Positions 46,892-56,521 of a stretch of 64,000 bases of DNA are shown here, piece after piece; position 1 is the first letter of the stretch, and each line of letters starts with the position of its first letter. A program made the position numbers and the translations under genes. The stretch is from Nissolia schottii (lineage: Eukaryota; Streptophyta; Magnoliopsida; Fabales; Fabaceae): contig QANU01030946.1 of the NCBI GenBank assembly GCA_003254905.1, forward strand, positions 34,538 through 98,537, read 5' to 3'. The notes under the pieces are model-generated. The model saw only the letters and a program-made list of their open reading frames with translations, was not told where the DNA came from and did not search any database.

Positions 46892-47050
46892 GTTGCGTCA
46901 AAAATACATAGCTTGAGTTTTGTTTAGTTAAACAATTGTGAATATTTGTAAAACATTGTATAGTCTTATTTTCTTTAATTGATTAACTATTTTGTTATTT
47001 TGTGAACTCTTGTTTTGATCTTATTTGGCTAGTGTGAATTTTCTTAGCAA

Positions 47051-48493
47051 TTGCGAGGTAAAACTTCAAAAGAACCATTGTTATTTGATCCTGAAATTGA
47101 AGCTACTTCGAGGAAGAATAGGAAAAAGAAGAAAAAGAACCTAGCCAAACAAAGAAAGGAACAGGAGACAACATCATCAACTTCTTCGACAGACCAAGAA
47201 GAAACCATGGTCGACAATACTGGAGCTGGTGGAGCTGGCACTGACACAGGAGCCAGTGACAATAGGGGTTTTGTTAATTTCACCCCTAGAAATATTATAA
47301 GAATGAGCAGGACTACTGTTGCACAAAGACAACCTCAGATGCAACCTGGTTTAGTACAACTGTTATATGCTAACCCTTTTGCAGGTTTGGATCATGAGGA
47401 TCCGTACGCTCATTTGACAAAATTTTATGAACTCTGTGGGACCGCGGAAATGTCCGAAGCCGATGAGGAATCTGTCTTTTTAAGGATGTTTCCCCTAACC
47501 TTGATTGGAAAAGCTAAGGAGTGGTTGCTTGATCAGCCACAAAATATTCTGTCAAAATGGGATCAACTGGAGGAAAAGTTTTGTGCAAGGTACTTTTCTC
47601 AGTCTAAATTTATGGATTTGAAAACTGCTATTACTACATTTGTGCAGGCTCCGGGAGAAAGTCTCTGTGAAGCCTGGGAACGATATAAATCCATGCTGAG
47701 AAAGTGTCCGAATCATGGGTTCGATGCGCTCACTCAAATCCACATCTTTAGAACCGGACTCCAACAACAGCACAAACTGATGCTGGATGCTGCCGCTGGT
47801 GGACAAATCATGTCCAAAACGCCGGAGGAGGCCATCTCCATTATTGATTCCATGGCCTTGACGGACCAACAAGGCCAGTATAACAGAGGTCCTAGAAGAG
47901 GAGGAGTGCTTGAATTGGGACCCAATGATGCCATTCTTGCTCAACACAAGCAACTCCAACAACAGGTGGACGAGTTGAAGAAAGCCATGAACGAGTTGCC
48001 AAAACAAATCAGAGAGCCCCGCGATGCAAAAAGGCAACAGGTATTTTTCTGTGAAATCTGTAATGGCGATCACCCGTCCAATGTTTGTCATTTCAGGGAA
48101 GAGGAGGTGCACTTCCTTGAAAGCCAGCCGCGGCCACCCTATCAGAACAATTTCCAAAGGGGGCCAAATCAAAATTTTAATCAGTCATGGAGGCAAGAAG
48201 CTGGACCATCATTCAGAGCCCTGCAACCGCCGTACCAACCACCCCGCCCATATCAGAACCAACCACTCGTGCACTCCAGTTCCAAAATAGAGGAAACGTT
48301 TAATCAATTTATGCAACAATCGATGATAAATCAAAAGAACAATGAAGCCTCTATTAGGAACTTGGAGACACAATTGGGGCAATTGGCTACTAATATAGCG
48401 GAATTGAAAAAGAAAAGATTTACGGCTAATCCGGAGCTAAATCCTAAGGATTCTTGCCGAGGGAGAAGAACTAATGATGATGAGGAGAGCTAG
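47051..48493 (+). CDS. Gag protein of TR-GAG 2 (intact frame)
   Basis: Gag-like structural protein of a non-autonomous element; expected to form particles or to enter those of a partner. The frame is 480 codons counted from TTG 47051, preceded by CAA and then a stop. The first ATG is 47207, in a strong context (ACCATGG), giving 428 codons. A start supplied by splicing of the leader is the alternative. Regions from the TTG: basic N-terminus (residues 1-40), Gly/Thr-rich linker, capsid-like core (about 95-260; HEDPYAHLTKFYELCG, LIGKAKEWLLDQP, GESLCEAWERY), Gln-rich coiled coil (about 300-320), knuckle CX2CX3HX4C (about 333-345), and a Pro/Gln-rich tail ending in a second helical segment. Core motifs and knuckle spacing recall Athila-type gags (inference). 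Confidence 0.8.
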   Translation: MRGKTSKEPLLFDPEIEATSRKNRKKKKKNLAKQRKEQETTSSTSSTDQEETMVDNTGAGGAGTDTGASDNRGFVNFTPRNIIRMSRTTVAQRQPQMQPGLVQLLYANPFAGLDHEDPYAHLTKFYELCGTAEMSEADEESVFLRMFPLTLIGKAKEWLLDQPQNILSKWDQLEEKFCARYFSQSKFMDLKTAITTFVQAPGESLCEAWERYKSMLRKCPNHGFDALTQIHIFRTGLQQQHKLMLDAAAGGQIMSKTPEEAISIIDSMALTDQQGQYNRGPRRGGVLELGPNDAILAQHKQLQQQVDELKKAMNELPKQIREPRDAKRQQVFFCEICNGDHPSNVCHFREEEVHFLESQPRPPYQNNFQRGPNQNFNQSWRQEAGPSFRALQPPYQPPRPYQNQPLVHSSSKIEETFNQFMQQSMINQKNNEASIRNLETQLGQLATNIAELKKKRFTANPELNPKDSCRGRRTNDDEES

Positions 48494-48503
48494 ACAGACA
48501 AAT

Positions 48504-48553
48504 GCGTCGGGCTAACGAAGTAAAACAAAGCGCTGTCTGGGAGGCAACCCAGA
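48504..48553 (+). other. Conserved post-gag stem-loop region (TR-GAG 2)
   Basis: GCGTCGGGCTAACGAAG, then TCTGGG-AGGCAA-CCCAGA (48536-48553), starting 11 bp after the gag stop. See the equivalent blocks at 8521 and 17004. Confidence 0.6.
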
Positions 48554-48895
48554 GTTTTTGTACGTTCTTATTAATTAGTAGTTTATTTATTTTGAAGGTA
48601 ATTAAATTTAAGGTGTTAAGAATAATTTTTATAAAAATATGGTGGAAAAGTATTAAAGGTACCTAAATCATGCAATTTGGTTTGAAATTTGGAAGTGCTT
48701 ACTCTTTTCAGTTAAGCTTACCTGAAGCACTTTAATCTTAAACCAAATAACTGATTTTGAACCTTTAAAAAAGGTGCACATGCTTAAATTGGGAAAAGGA
48801 TTCTTATTTGTTTCAAAGGAATGAAAACAACTAAATTCTTAAGAAAAGAATCTGTCAAAGCACCTTAAAATGTCTTATTTCGAATCCAGAAATCA

Positions 48896-49009
48896 TTGTG
48901 GGAAATTCTGTCCACAAGAAGTGGGAATTTCTGTCCACCATAGTAGGAATTTCTCTCCACTTAAGCGGGAATTTCTGTCCGCAAAGTTGTAGGAAATTCT
49001 ATCTACAAC
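48896..49009 (+). repeat. Array of five GAAWTTCTGT-loop hairpins (TR-GAG 2)
   Basis: Stems in order: TTGTGG/CCACAA, GTGG/CCAC, AGTAG/CCACT (one broken pair), GCGG/CCGC, GTTGTAG/CTACAAC; loops GAAATTCTGT or close. Stem sequence changes between units with pairing kept. Confidence 0.75.
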
Positions 49010-50502
49010 AAGGATTCAAAATAAAACATGATCTCTCTAACACTATTTGGAAGAAAGGAAGTTTTCTTTGATTGTTTTTGCAGGCCGAAGAACAACCAAA
49101 GGAGTTTCTAAAAACATCAAAAGAGAGACACACTTCTAGAGGACGAAGAGCATGATTCCTCAAGGAGGATGAGCCTCTATCTCCTCAAATCAGCAAGATG
49201 AAGTAGCTTGAACAACTATGGAGAAATTACATCATGAAGACTACTTCACGACATTCACCATGAACAGGGAGCAATTTTAATTTTCTATCACCTTAATTAA
49301 TTAATTTCCTTAGTTAGGATATTTTGCTTAAGACATGTTTTGTTCAAAAACAAAGTAGTAGTTTATTTTGCTTGGTTTGATGCATGAACATAATTATATC
49401 ATGAATTGACTTGTTTCGGTATCTATCATAGATTTTGTGATTCATATATAGATACCATGAATATGCTCAGATGCATTTTTACTTGTTTTGCATAAGCATA
49501 ACCTTAAAGATGTCTTGAAATTAAGGAATTAAACCCTAAACCTAGTGAGGGAGTGAGCCAAACACTTATCAAGCTAAGAGAGAATCACCATTGTTTTTAC
49601 ACAATTGAATTTGTTTGAGTCTCTAATTTTGATTAATTGTATGGAAATAATAGGAAATGATCAAGGCATTTTGTTCTTTAGATTTTAAACCCACTTGGCC
49701 AAATAAAGCTTACCATACTTAGGAATATCCTTTGCTACCCCTTTTGAGCCTAACATGAGAAAATTTTGTTTCATAATCCCCGAGCCATAAAAGGAAAACA
49801 ATGCTACCCTATAATTTCTAAATTAAGAGAGCATTTAAAAATGGATTATGTACAAAAGATCTAAGTCAGGGGGAGACAAGGATGGGCAAAAGTGGGAATG
49901 TACAAAAAGATAAATCAAAAGAACAAAATCAAGAAAAGAACACATTCTATCCCAAAACAAAAGGGAAAAGAGAAAGAAAAAGGGATAGAAGAAAAGGAAA
50001 AGTAAGGAGAAAAAGGGTAAAGTTTTGAAAAGAAAACAGGTGACAACAAGAAGATGGTTTTCATTGCTCTCTTAATTGAAATTTTTGCATATCCAGAAAA
50101 ACCAATGTTCTTTGTAGCCTAGCCCCATTACAACCCTTGGAAGTCCTTTGTGATCCTTGCATGACCATACTATGTATTGAATGGTGAGACAAGTAACACA
50201 TTTAAATTGTTGTGAATCAATGGTGATATTGAGCGTAAACACCTACCCTAAGTAAGCCCACTGGCTATTGTGCGCATAAATGATAATTTCCTTGGTGGAA
50301 AAGACATTGGATAGTGTGATTTCCTTATGCCTTTCAAGTAATTGTGCATATAACTTGTTCAGGTTCTATGGTGTCTCACATGGTCTAAAGCTTAAACTGT
50401 TAAAACATTTCAATTCATTGCATTAAACCGCATGTTCACAAGCATTGATCTCTTGTAAAATGAATCTACTACCTCTTGTTTGAGGACAAACAAGGTCGTA
50501 AG
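49010..50502 (+). other. Non-coding 3' interior of TR-GAG 2
   Basis: No gene; collinear with TR-GAG 1. Purine-rich stretch at 49860-50060. Confidence 0.75.
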
Positions 50503-50512
50503 TCAGGGGGAG
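50503..50512 (+). other. Polypurine tract of TR-GAG 2
   Basis: TCAGGGGGAG directly before the LTR start. Confidence 0.8.
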
Positions 50513-52137
50513 TGATAAGTGCCCAATTTACACAAAATTGACACATCAAAATGGCACTTATCTGCTATTTTTTTAACGAATTATCTAATTAATTTCCCCG
50601 TATTTTGTAGGATTTATAATATATTTTGGAAGATGGATGCAAGAAGTTTTATTAAAGAATAATCCCATGAAAAAGGGAAGAAAAGGGCAGAGTTGGAAAA
50701 GAGCTTAAAAAGAAGATTCTGGACGAAAGCGTCGCTCAGCGAAGGAAGTGACTCGCTCAGCGATTTGAACCATACCGCTCAGCGATAAAACACTAATCGC
50801 TCAGCGAACTTAAGTCGGCAAGCCACTTGCGCCGGCGCCATCATTGAGCCAGCTGGAGCCAACTGGAACCAGCCAATCACAGAGTGCCACGTCAGCGCCG
50901 CCTGCAAAAAGCTGCCGAGCATTTAATGCAAAGTACAATCGCTCAGCGATAGTGCGCCGCCGCCCAGCGATAACGAATAAATCGCTCAGCGATGGTACCA
51001 AACCCGCTGAGCAATGGACCCCAAATTTTGCCTATAAATAGAGGAGGCCGAGGCTCATTCGGGATATAACCTTTCCCCCCTCCATTCTTCACTTCTTTCA
51101 CATATTTTCTTGTATTTTCAAGCTTAGTTTAGTTTAGGTTAGGTTAGGAACAAAGACGAGGCTTGTGAAGGAGCCGGAGATCAAGGAAGCTAGGCGAAGC
51201 CATGGCCATGATAGCGTGAGCACGTGTCATGGTAAGTGCCCAAACCTTGCCTCCGAGATTCTCTTGTAAGATGGGTTCCTAACCCTCTTTTTGTTGGGAT
51301 TTTGATTACTATTGTAGTTTTCTTGTATCCATGTAACTATTACATATGAATCTATCTTTTTCCTTTTGATTTGCTTGAATGATTTTATGCCTAATGCTAG
51401 TTTTGTTTAGTGTTTTGATTCTTGATTTGGGACTTATTTACATGAACGAAAGTTATGCTAATTAGGTCATAACCAAATTAAAATCAATAATGCTATGCTT
51501 AACTAGAACCTAGACTTGAACGTTGTGAACGAAAGTTACAATCATTAGAGTCTGACCTAAATCATTTCATCTAACCTTGTTGCCGTAACTGGAATAAAGG
51601 TTAGCCGTTTTAACATCTGGATTAATGCTGGCGTACCTTGTTAAGCTAGTGTGCGAAAGTGACAGTTTAACAAGGGAAACCTGTGATCTTGTCATGCGCG
51701 AAAGTGATGACAAGTTAAGAACTGATGGCGGGCAATCAAACGATAGTTCTATGTAATAAGTAACTGGATGCATGAAACTATGATGTGATTAAAATTCCCA
51801 ACAAGCTCCGGAACTACCTCTGATTTGTTTCCTATTTTATTTTCCTGTCTTTTATTTATTTAGTCTATTTAAATATAAATCAAATCACAAATCTTTCACC
51901 TCATTGTTTAATTAAATAAACTCAAGAATGGTGTTTTTACAACTCCCTTTGGGATCGACCATACCCTATACTGCAAACGGATTCCTTTGGAATCTGAAAG
52001 CCGTAAAGTAGGTATGAATATAAATATTTAATTTGAACAACAAAAGTGCAGACAAACTTTCTAAGAGATTGGCATGGTTGTGACAAAACCTAGAGCTATG
52101 TCAAAATCCTAGAAAGTGGTTGAAAAGGCTTTCATCA
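50513..52137 (+). repeat. 3' LTR of TR-GAG 2
   Basis: 1625 bp, TGATAAGTGCCC to TTTCATCA, complete. TATA box 51032-51041; splice-donor-like ATG-GTAAGT near 51228-51236. Best reference copy of this LTR in the window. Confidence 0.9.
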
Positions 52138-52537
52138 GTTCCTCCCACCATTCCATCCAGGTGAGGGCTTCACCTTGCAAAGCTAGGGCAACGATGTCCA
52201 TACGGTCTTGAGGGGTTACCTGTGTCACTCTGAAATATCTATCCGTCTTAACTAACCAATCTGAGGCTCCTTCTCCCACAAAGATTGGGACCTCCAATTT
52301 TCGAGTGGCCTCGAAGTGCCGGGGTTCTTGTTCCTCTCTTCTGTTCCTTCCATCTCCTTCTCCTTCGCCTGAACCTCTGTCCTCGTGCCCTGGGTTACCG
52401 CTTGGTTGCAGCAATGGTACCCTGTCTAACAGTTGCTGCAACAGGGTCATGTGATGAGCCTGGGACTCCCTTACCTCCTCCATCTGCCGCTCCAAATTAT
52501 CCGGCCTAGCCTCCATAGCCGCGCGCGTGGAAACCAT
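52138..52537 (-). pseudogene. Ty3/gypsy gag N-terminal part (element D)
   Basis: ATG at 52537. Coiled-coil-like N-terminus (LERQMEEVRESQAHH), acidic linker (GHEDRGSGEGEGDG), then the start of the capsid domain (ASDWLVKTDRYFRVTQV, DIVALALQGEALTWMEWW). It is interrupted at the TR-GAG 2 target site and resumes at 45400. Confidence 0.85.
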
Positions 52538-52557
52538 GCACCGTTCGCCAAGGATCG

Positions 52558-52572
52558 ATGCTCTGATACTAG
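52558..52572 (-). other. Primer-binding site of element D, iMet type
   Basis: Minus strand reads TAGTATCAGAGC, one change from TGGTATCAGAGC, next to the LTR edge at 52574. Confidence 0.7.
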
Positions 52573-52573
52573 T

Positions 52574-53650
52574 TGTAAGAATTGGTATCTACGTATTGGT
52601 TAAGGTAATGCTTAATGAATTTAATTAACAGTTCAGCAATTCCAGAGGGGAATTAACCGAACAGAACAGCTCACAATAGTTAATAGCTGAATTGAATAAT
52701 TGATGATAATGATAATAAAAATAGTCCTGGGAGATTAGGATCCCTTGGTCCTCCTAGTTCTAACCTAATTTTCTGAATACCTAAGCCCTTCCCCTAAAGA
52801 TCTCACTTATAGCTCTTGTGAGAGAAAATCATGGATTGGGTAATTATTTCTCCTATTAAATCTCTACTCCTAATTATTCTCAACTAACAATATTCTCTCA
52901 ATCCTAACTAATAGATTCTCTCCTAACTTATTCCCTAATTCGAATTCTAATTAATTAATCTCCTAACTTATTCAATAATTCAAATTCTAATTAAAACAAT
53001 TAATTTGCTGGTCTATTCTTCCCTTCTCTGGAATAATGTAAAGGAAAAAGGGTTATTTCCTTTCCTTTCTTGGTAGCTTCAGGTTCAAGGTATGTAACAT
53101 GTTGCTTCTAAGTTTTTTAAGCAAGAAAGTGAGAGTTTAATGAGAGGAAAAAGAGCTGATGGTGGCTTCGGTGAGGAGGCTGTGTTTTGGCTTCCCATTT
53201 TTTTTTTTTTGGGCTTGGTTTCACATCTATTTATGAGTTTTTGGATTTGAGAGAGGAGCTGGGCACAACATGACGCACACCGAACTCACTCTCCACCAAA
53301 TGATGATAAAATCTGAATTGAGATGACTTAGGGGCTGTGTTAATTTGAGGTGGCAGCTTGCATGTCTCAATCACCATAAATTTGGGGTGGTTTAGGGCAT
53401 GATTGCCTAATGCTATGCTGGCCGTGTAATGATGTGGCTAAAGAGAGGAATTTTTGAAATTGCAAGAGAGTGGGATACGGTGCTGTGGCCGTGTGTGTGT
53501 GTGTGTACATGCTGAATTAAATTGGAGAAGGAGCTGAGCATAATATACACATTTTTGCTTCACAATTTCTCTCCATCAAATTTGCTATCAATATTTCTCT
53601 CTATCAATATGCTATTTCCTGTGTAAAAGACATCTCTATACACACCATCA
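52574..53650 (-). repeat. 5' LTR of element D (right edge approximate)
   Basis: Left edge TGTAAGAATTGG at 52574. A TATA-like CATAAATAG appears on the minus strand near 53230, and a (GT)n run at 53493-53508. The right edge is not resolved: no clear TG terminus or TSD before the transporter stop codon at 53702. About 1.1 kb. Confidence 0.6.
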
Positions 53651-53701
53651 ACGACGGGCCTAGACTAAATAATCAAATTTGTGCTTCTAAAATATTTATA
53701 A

Positions 53702-55350
53702 TCACTTTCTTAAAAGCTTCTCTCTTATCTCAGTTCTTGCAACACGAATCAAGAATAAACCAGCAAAGAAAATAGACAGAATGAGCATAAAAAATACACT
53801 GTTCCATCCCCTAGTTGAAATATACCCTGCCATAAGTGGTCCAAGGGCAGCTCCAACAGAACCAGTACCATCTATGATCGCCGTCACGGTAGCCAGCGCT
53901 CGGGAATTTCCATCATTCAAGCTGTGTGTACCAAGATCAGCAGCCACAGCAGTTGTGATTAGTGAGTATGGACCATTTACCAGGAACCCCGAAAGAAACA
54001 TTAACACAATGTTGGCCAGCATTGAGAGGCTCCCAAAAGCACGGTACAAAATAAGAGCAGGAATTGATAGAAACAAGAACAGGATTGAAGTAATAGCACG
54101 TGCTTCAATAATATCAGAAATGAATCCCGCTGTAATTCCGCCAAGGACTCCTCCAATGTCAAATATTGTTGACAGTAACCCAGCAGTCTTGTGAGACATA
54201 TGCACACCTGCAACAGCTGCAATGATCACCAAATTAGCATTCCAGTTACTAAGTGGCAAGCCTTGGGACAATGTAGTAGGAATATAGAGCCACTAGCAAC
54301 AAATTAACTCCATAGATAAGGTCGTAGATAAAAGACATTACAATTCCATTTGGTATCATAAATTTTGTGTGCGCGAAAAAAATTACCTGTGTGCCTTATG
54401 TAGAAGGGCAACCAATACAGAAAAGTGTAAGCCACAAGCTTTGAGAAAAAGAGACAGAAAGCAAATGGAGCCACCCCTGGTAACTTCCATGCCTCTAAAA
54501 ATCCAATTGCAGATGAAGAATCAAAATTATTGGACACAATAAGCTTTGCTTCCTCCGATTCAATTTTCTGCATATTCTCGACTGAGCCTGATTCAACATT
54601 CATTTCGATATGCATTCCAGGATGCACAAACCCTGTATCCTCAGGGCTCACAACAAGAAACACGAAGACCAAAATCCCCACCAAAATGATCAGAAGTCCA
54701 GGCACCACAAATGACCAACCCCATCCAAATTCCAAAACCCCTGAAGCTACAAGCGAACCAATGATATTCCCCACCGAGGTATGCGAATTCCATATCCCCA
54801 TTATCAACCCCCTCTTAGATTCTCCAAGCCAATTCCCCACAACAGCTACAACACAAGGCCACCCAATTGATTGAAACACTCCACAAACAATTTGAACACC
54901 AACAAAGAATCCCAACACATGAACATCAAGCCAGTATCCCAACCCAAAAAGTATGGTGAAAATGCCACTCCCCATCATCCCAAACACAAGGAACAGCCTC
55001 AGATCAATCCGATCGCCAACATGACCTGCAAAATACATGCCGATCGAGTAGGAAGTAAGGAATGCCAGATCGAGCTCACCAAGCCGGTGTGTGCCCTGGG
55101 TTCCATTAAAAGGGGGCCAACCTGCATCAGCGGGACTCAATTTGGGACCTTGAGTTGAATTGGATGGAACAGTGGGTCCAAGAACACTCTTGACAATGCT
55201 GGGAGGCTTCCTAGAGGCATGAAAGGAAGCATATGCAAGGAATGTGATAACAAGAACACAGATTTGGTGGAAGAGTAGGGTTTTGTTTGGGGGTTTCAGG
55301 CCTGGGAAGAGTGTCAGCGCTGGAGCAAGGCTCAAACCCTTAGATTCCAT
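53702..55350 (-). CDS. G3PP: Putative glycerol-3-phosphate transporter (SLC37/G3Pp family, MFS)
   Basis: Membrane permease of the organophosphate:phosphate antiporter branch of the major facilitator superfamily; plant members are annotated as putative glycerol-3-phosphate transporters, with substrate unproven for most. Two exons: 55350-54387 and 54216-53702, with a 170-bp intron with GT (CACACAG-GTAATT) and AG (ATTGCAG-CTGTTG). Predicted length 492 aa, usual for the family. Visible features: an N-terminal hydrophobic segment (residues about 28-45), the MFS signature GHVGDRIDLR, FQSIGWPCVVAVVGNW, RGLIMGIWNSHTSVGNIIGS, a central hydrophilic loop rich in Ser/Glu, and ADLGTH with ATVTAIIDGTGSVGAALGP in the second half. 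The sequence looks intact. It resembles the Arabidopsis G3Pp5-like branch from memory. The only clear host gene here, flanked by an LTR downstream and a MULE upstream. Confidence 0.9.
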
Positions 55351-55994
55351 TGTTTCTCATTAGGATTCGAGGAACACAGAAACTGCACAAGGATCTAGTC
55401 ATTATGTAAATTTTTTTATGTATATGTATTTTATTTATTTATTTCTTATCAAAACTATATACGATGATAGATTCTTGATCTGAGGAATATAAAAGATGGA
55501 TCTAATAGTGGAGATTGGAATAACATACCGAATGATTAAAGGGGCTTGCAATACGCGCTGTGAAGACACTGGTTGGCACGAAATCTTGAAATATGTTCTG
55601 TTTTGTTATTTGGGGAAATACCAGCGGTGACTAGTAAGCAGAGAGGAAGGAGAGTGTGAATCAAAATCAGTTATCGAACAGCTTCGTGGAACATAAAATC
55701 CTTCGATTAGTTCTGCAAAAATGATACAGGGAACTGGAAAACCTTTAACTCGCGTACAAGTCGAAAATACGTTTGATCCGAATATCATATTTATGTCCGA
55801 ACCTGGATACCTGAATATGAATTGTCGGAAACGCCCACGGGAAATCAAGACTTCAGAAGGGCGATACCGTACGTTAATCTCTCAAAAATTTAAAGTCGGT
55901 TCATTTTAAAAAAATAGTCGGGTCATTATTCAATTTAAAAATAAGACACATTACTCCAAAGATTAAGATATTTAATAGAGATGGCTTATCTATG
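55351..55994 (-). promoter_or_regulatory. Upstream region of the transporter gene
   Basis: Unique-looking AT-rich sequence between the ATG and the MULE. A candidate TATA box is TATATAG on the minus strand at 55455-55461, about 105 nt before the ATG. The MULE starts about 645 bp upstream of the ATG, so most of the distal promoter is transposon. No further gene seen. Confidence 0.4.
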
Positions 55995-56337
55995 GAGTTT
56001 TTTACTCTTTTGCCCCTGCTACAGGAACTATTTTCCAAAATATCCCTCTTTTGAAACATATAACCATAATGCCCCTGTTTTGGCTGACGTGGACGCCACG
56101 AGATGCGTGGACGTCCACGTCAGATTCGCCAACACGGTTGACGAATTCAGTTCAATTTTGTAACACTGAATTCGCTTGGCGAATTTAGAACAAACCGTTT
56201 GAACCAAAATTGCCAATGCGTTTGGCGAATTTAACTGCTCCAACTCCGCCCGCGAATCCTGCGTACCGCAGCCCTCCCTCCCCAGCCCAAAACATGGCTT
56301 TGTAGGTAAGCTGCGAAAATAGAAAAAATAAATTTGC

Positions 56338-56456
56338 AAAAAAGCCGGACCGCTCTTTATCGTTGCGCGGGGGGGAATCCATCGTTTTGAGCTTCGAAGG
56401 GCCCAAACGGCATGGCTTCATGCGCGCGAGCCCAACTCCCTTCTCAACTCTTTTTA
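56338..56456 (-). ncRNA. Candidate Pol III small RNA in left TIR
   Basis: Mirror copy of the unit at 58114-58235: USE-like element, 24 nt, TATA box, then about 119 nt without a run of four T, ending in T6 (A6 at 56338-56343 on the plus strand). No match to U6, U3 or 7SL recognised. Prediction only. Confidence 0.35.
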
Positions 56457-56478
56457 CCAATACAACAACTACTAAAGG

Positions 56479-56521
56479 TATATAAACACTTAAAAGGTTT
56501 GTGAGCTAATCAATGTGGGAC
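56479..56521 (-). promoter_or_regulatory. USE plus TATA, snRNA-type promoter (left TIR)
   Basis: GTCCCACATTG on the minus strand (56511-56521) and TATA at 56479-56486, with 24 nt between. Plant snRNA genes use RTCCCACATCG plus TATA; the shorter spacing (about 24 nt) is the Pol III form. Confidence 0.5.

Larger units (their letters stand above)
46119..47047 (+). other. Predicted leader intron of TR-GAG 2
   Basis: Donor GTAAGT at 46119 immediately follows ATG 46116-46118; acceptor TTTTCTTAG ends at 47047. The exon then starts CAA TTG CGA GGT, the gag frame. Without splicing that frame is closed upstream by TAG (47045-47047) and has no ATG before 47207. It includes the N gap and the primer-binding site. 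Confidence 0.5.
45401..52137 (+). mobile_element. TR-GAG 2: intact gag-only LTR retrotransposon, TSD GTTCC
   Basis: TSD GTTCC at 45396-45400 and 52138-52142. LTRs 45401-46869 (with a 188-N gap) and 50513-52137, tRNA-Asp primer-binding site at 46874, intact 480-codon gag frame, hairpin regions and a PPT. Inserted in antisense orientation into the gag of element D. No pol. The intact gag and close LTRs suggest it is younger than TR-GAG 1. Confidence 0.92.

Noticed and set aside
47552-48172. 206-codon minus-strand frame opposite gag
   Set aside because: Shadow of the intact gag; a similar shadow occurs opposite the decayed gag at 7632-8171.
56185-56460. 91-codon frame in MULE TIR, with a 94-codon counterpart at 58110-58394
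   Set aside because: The two TIR copies diverge in length and frame at the C-terminal half; no family recognised, and the region fits a structured or Pol III unit better.
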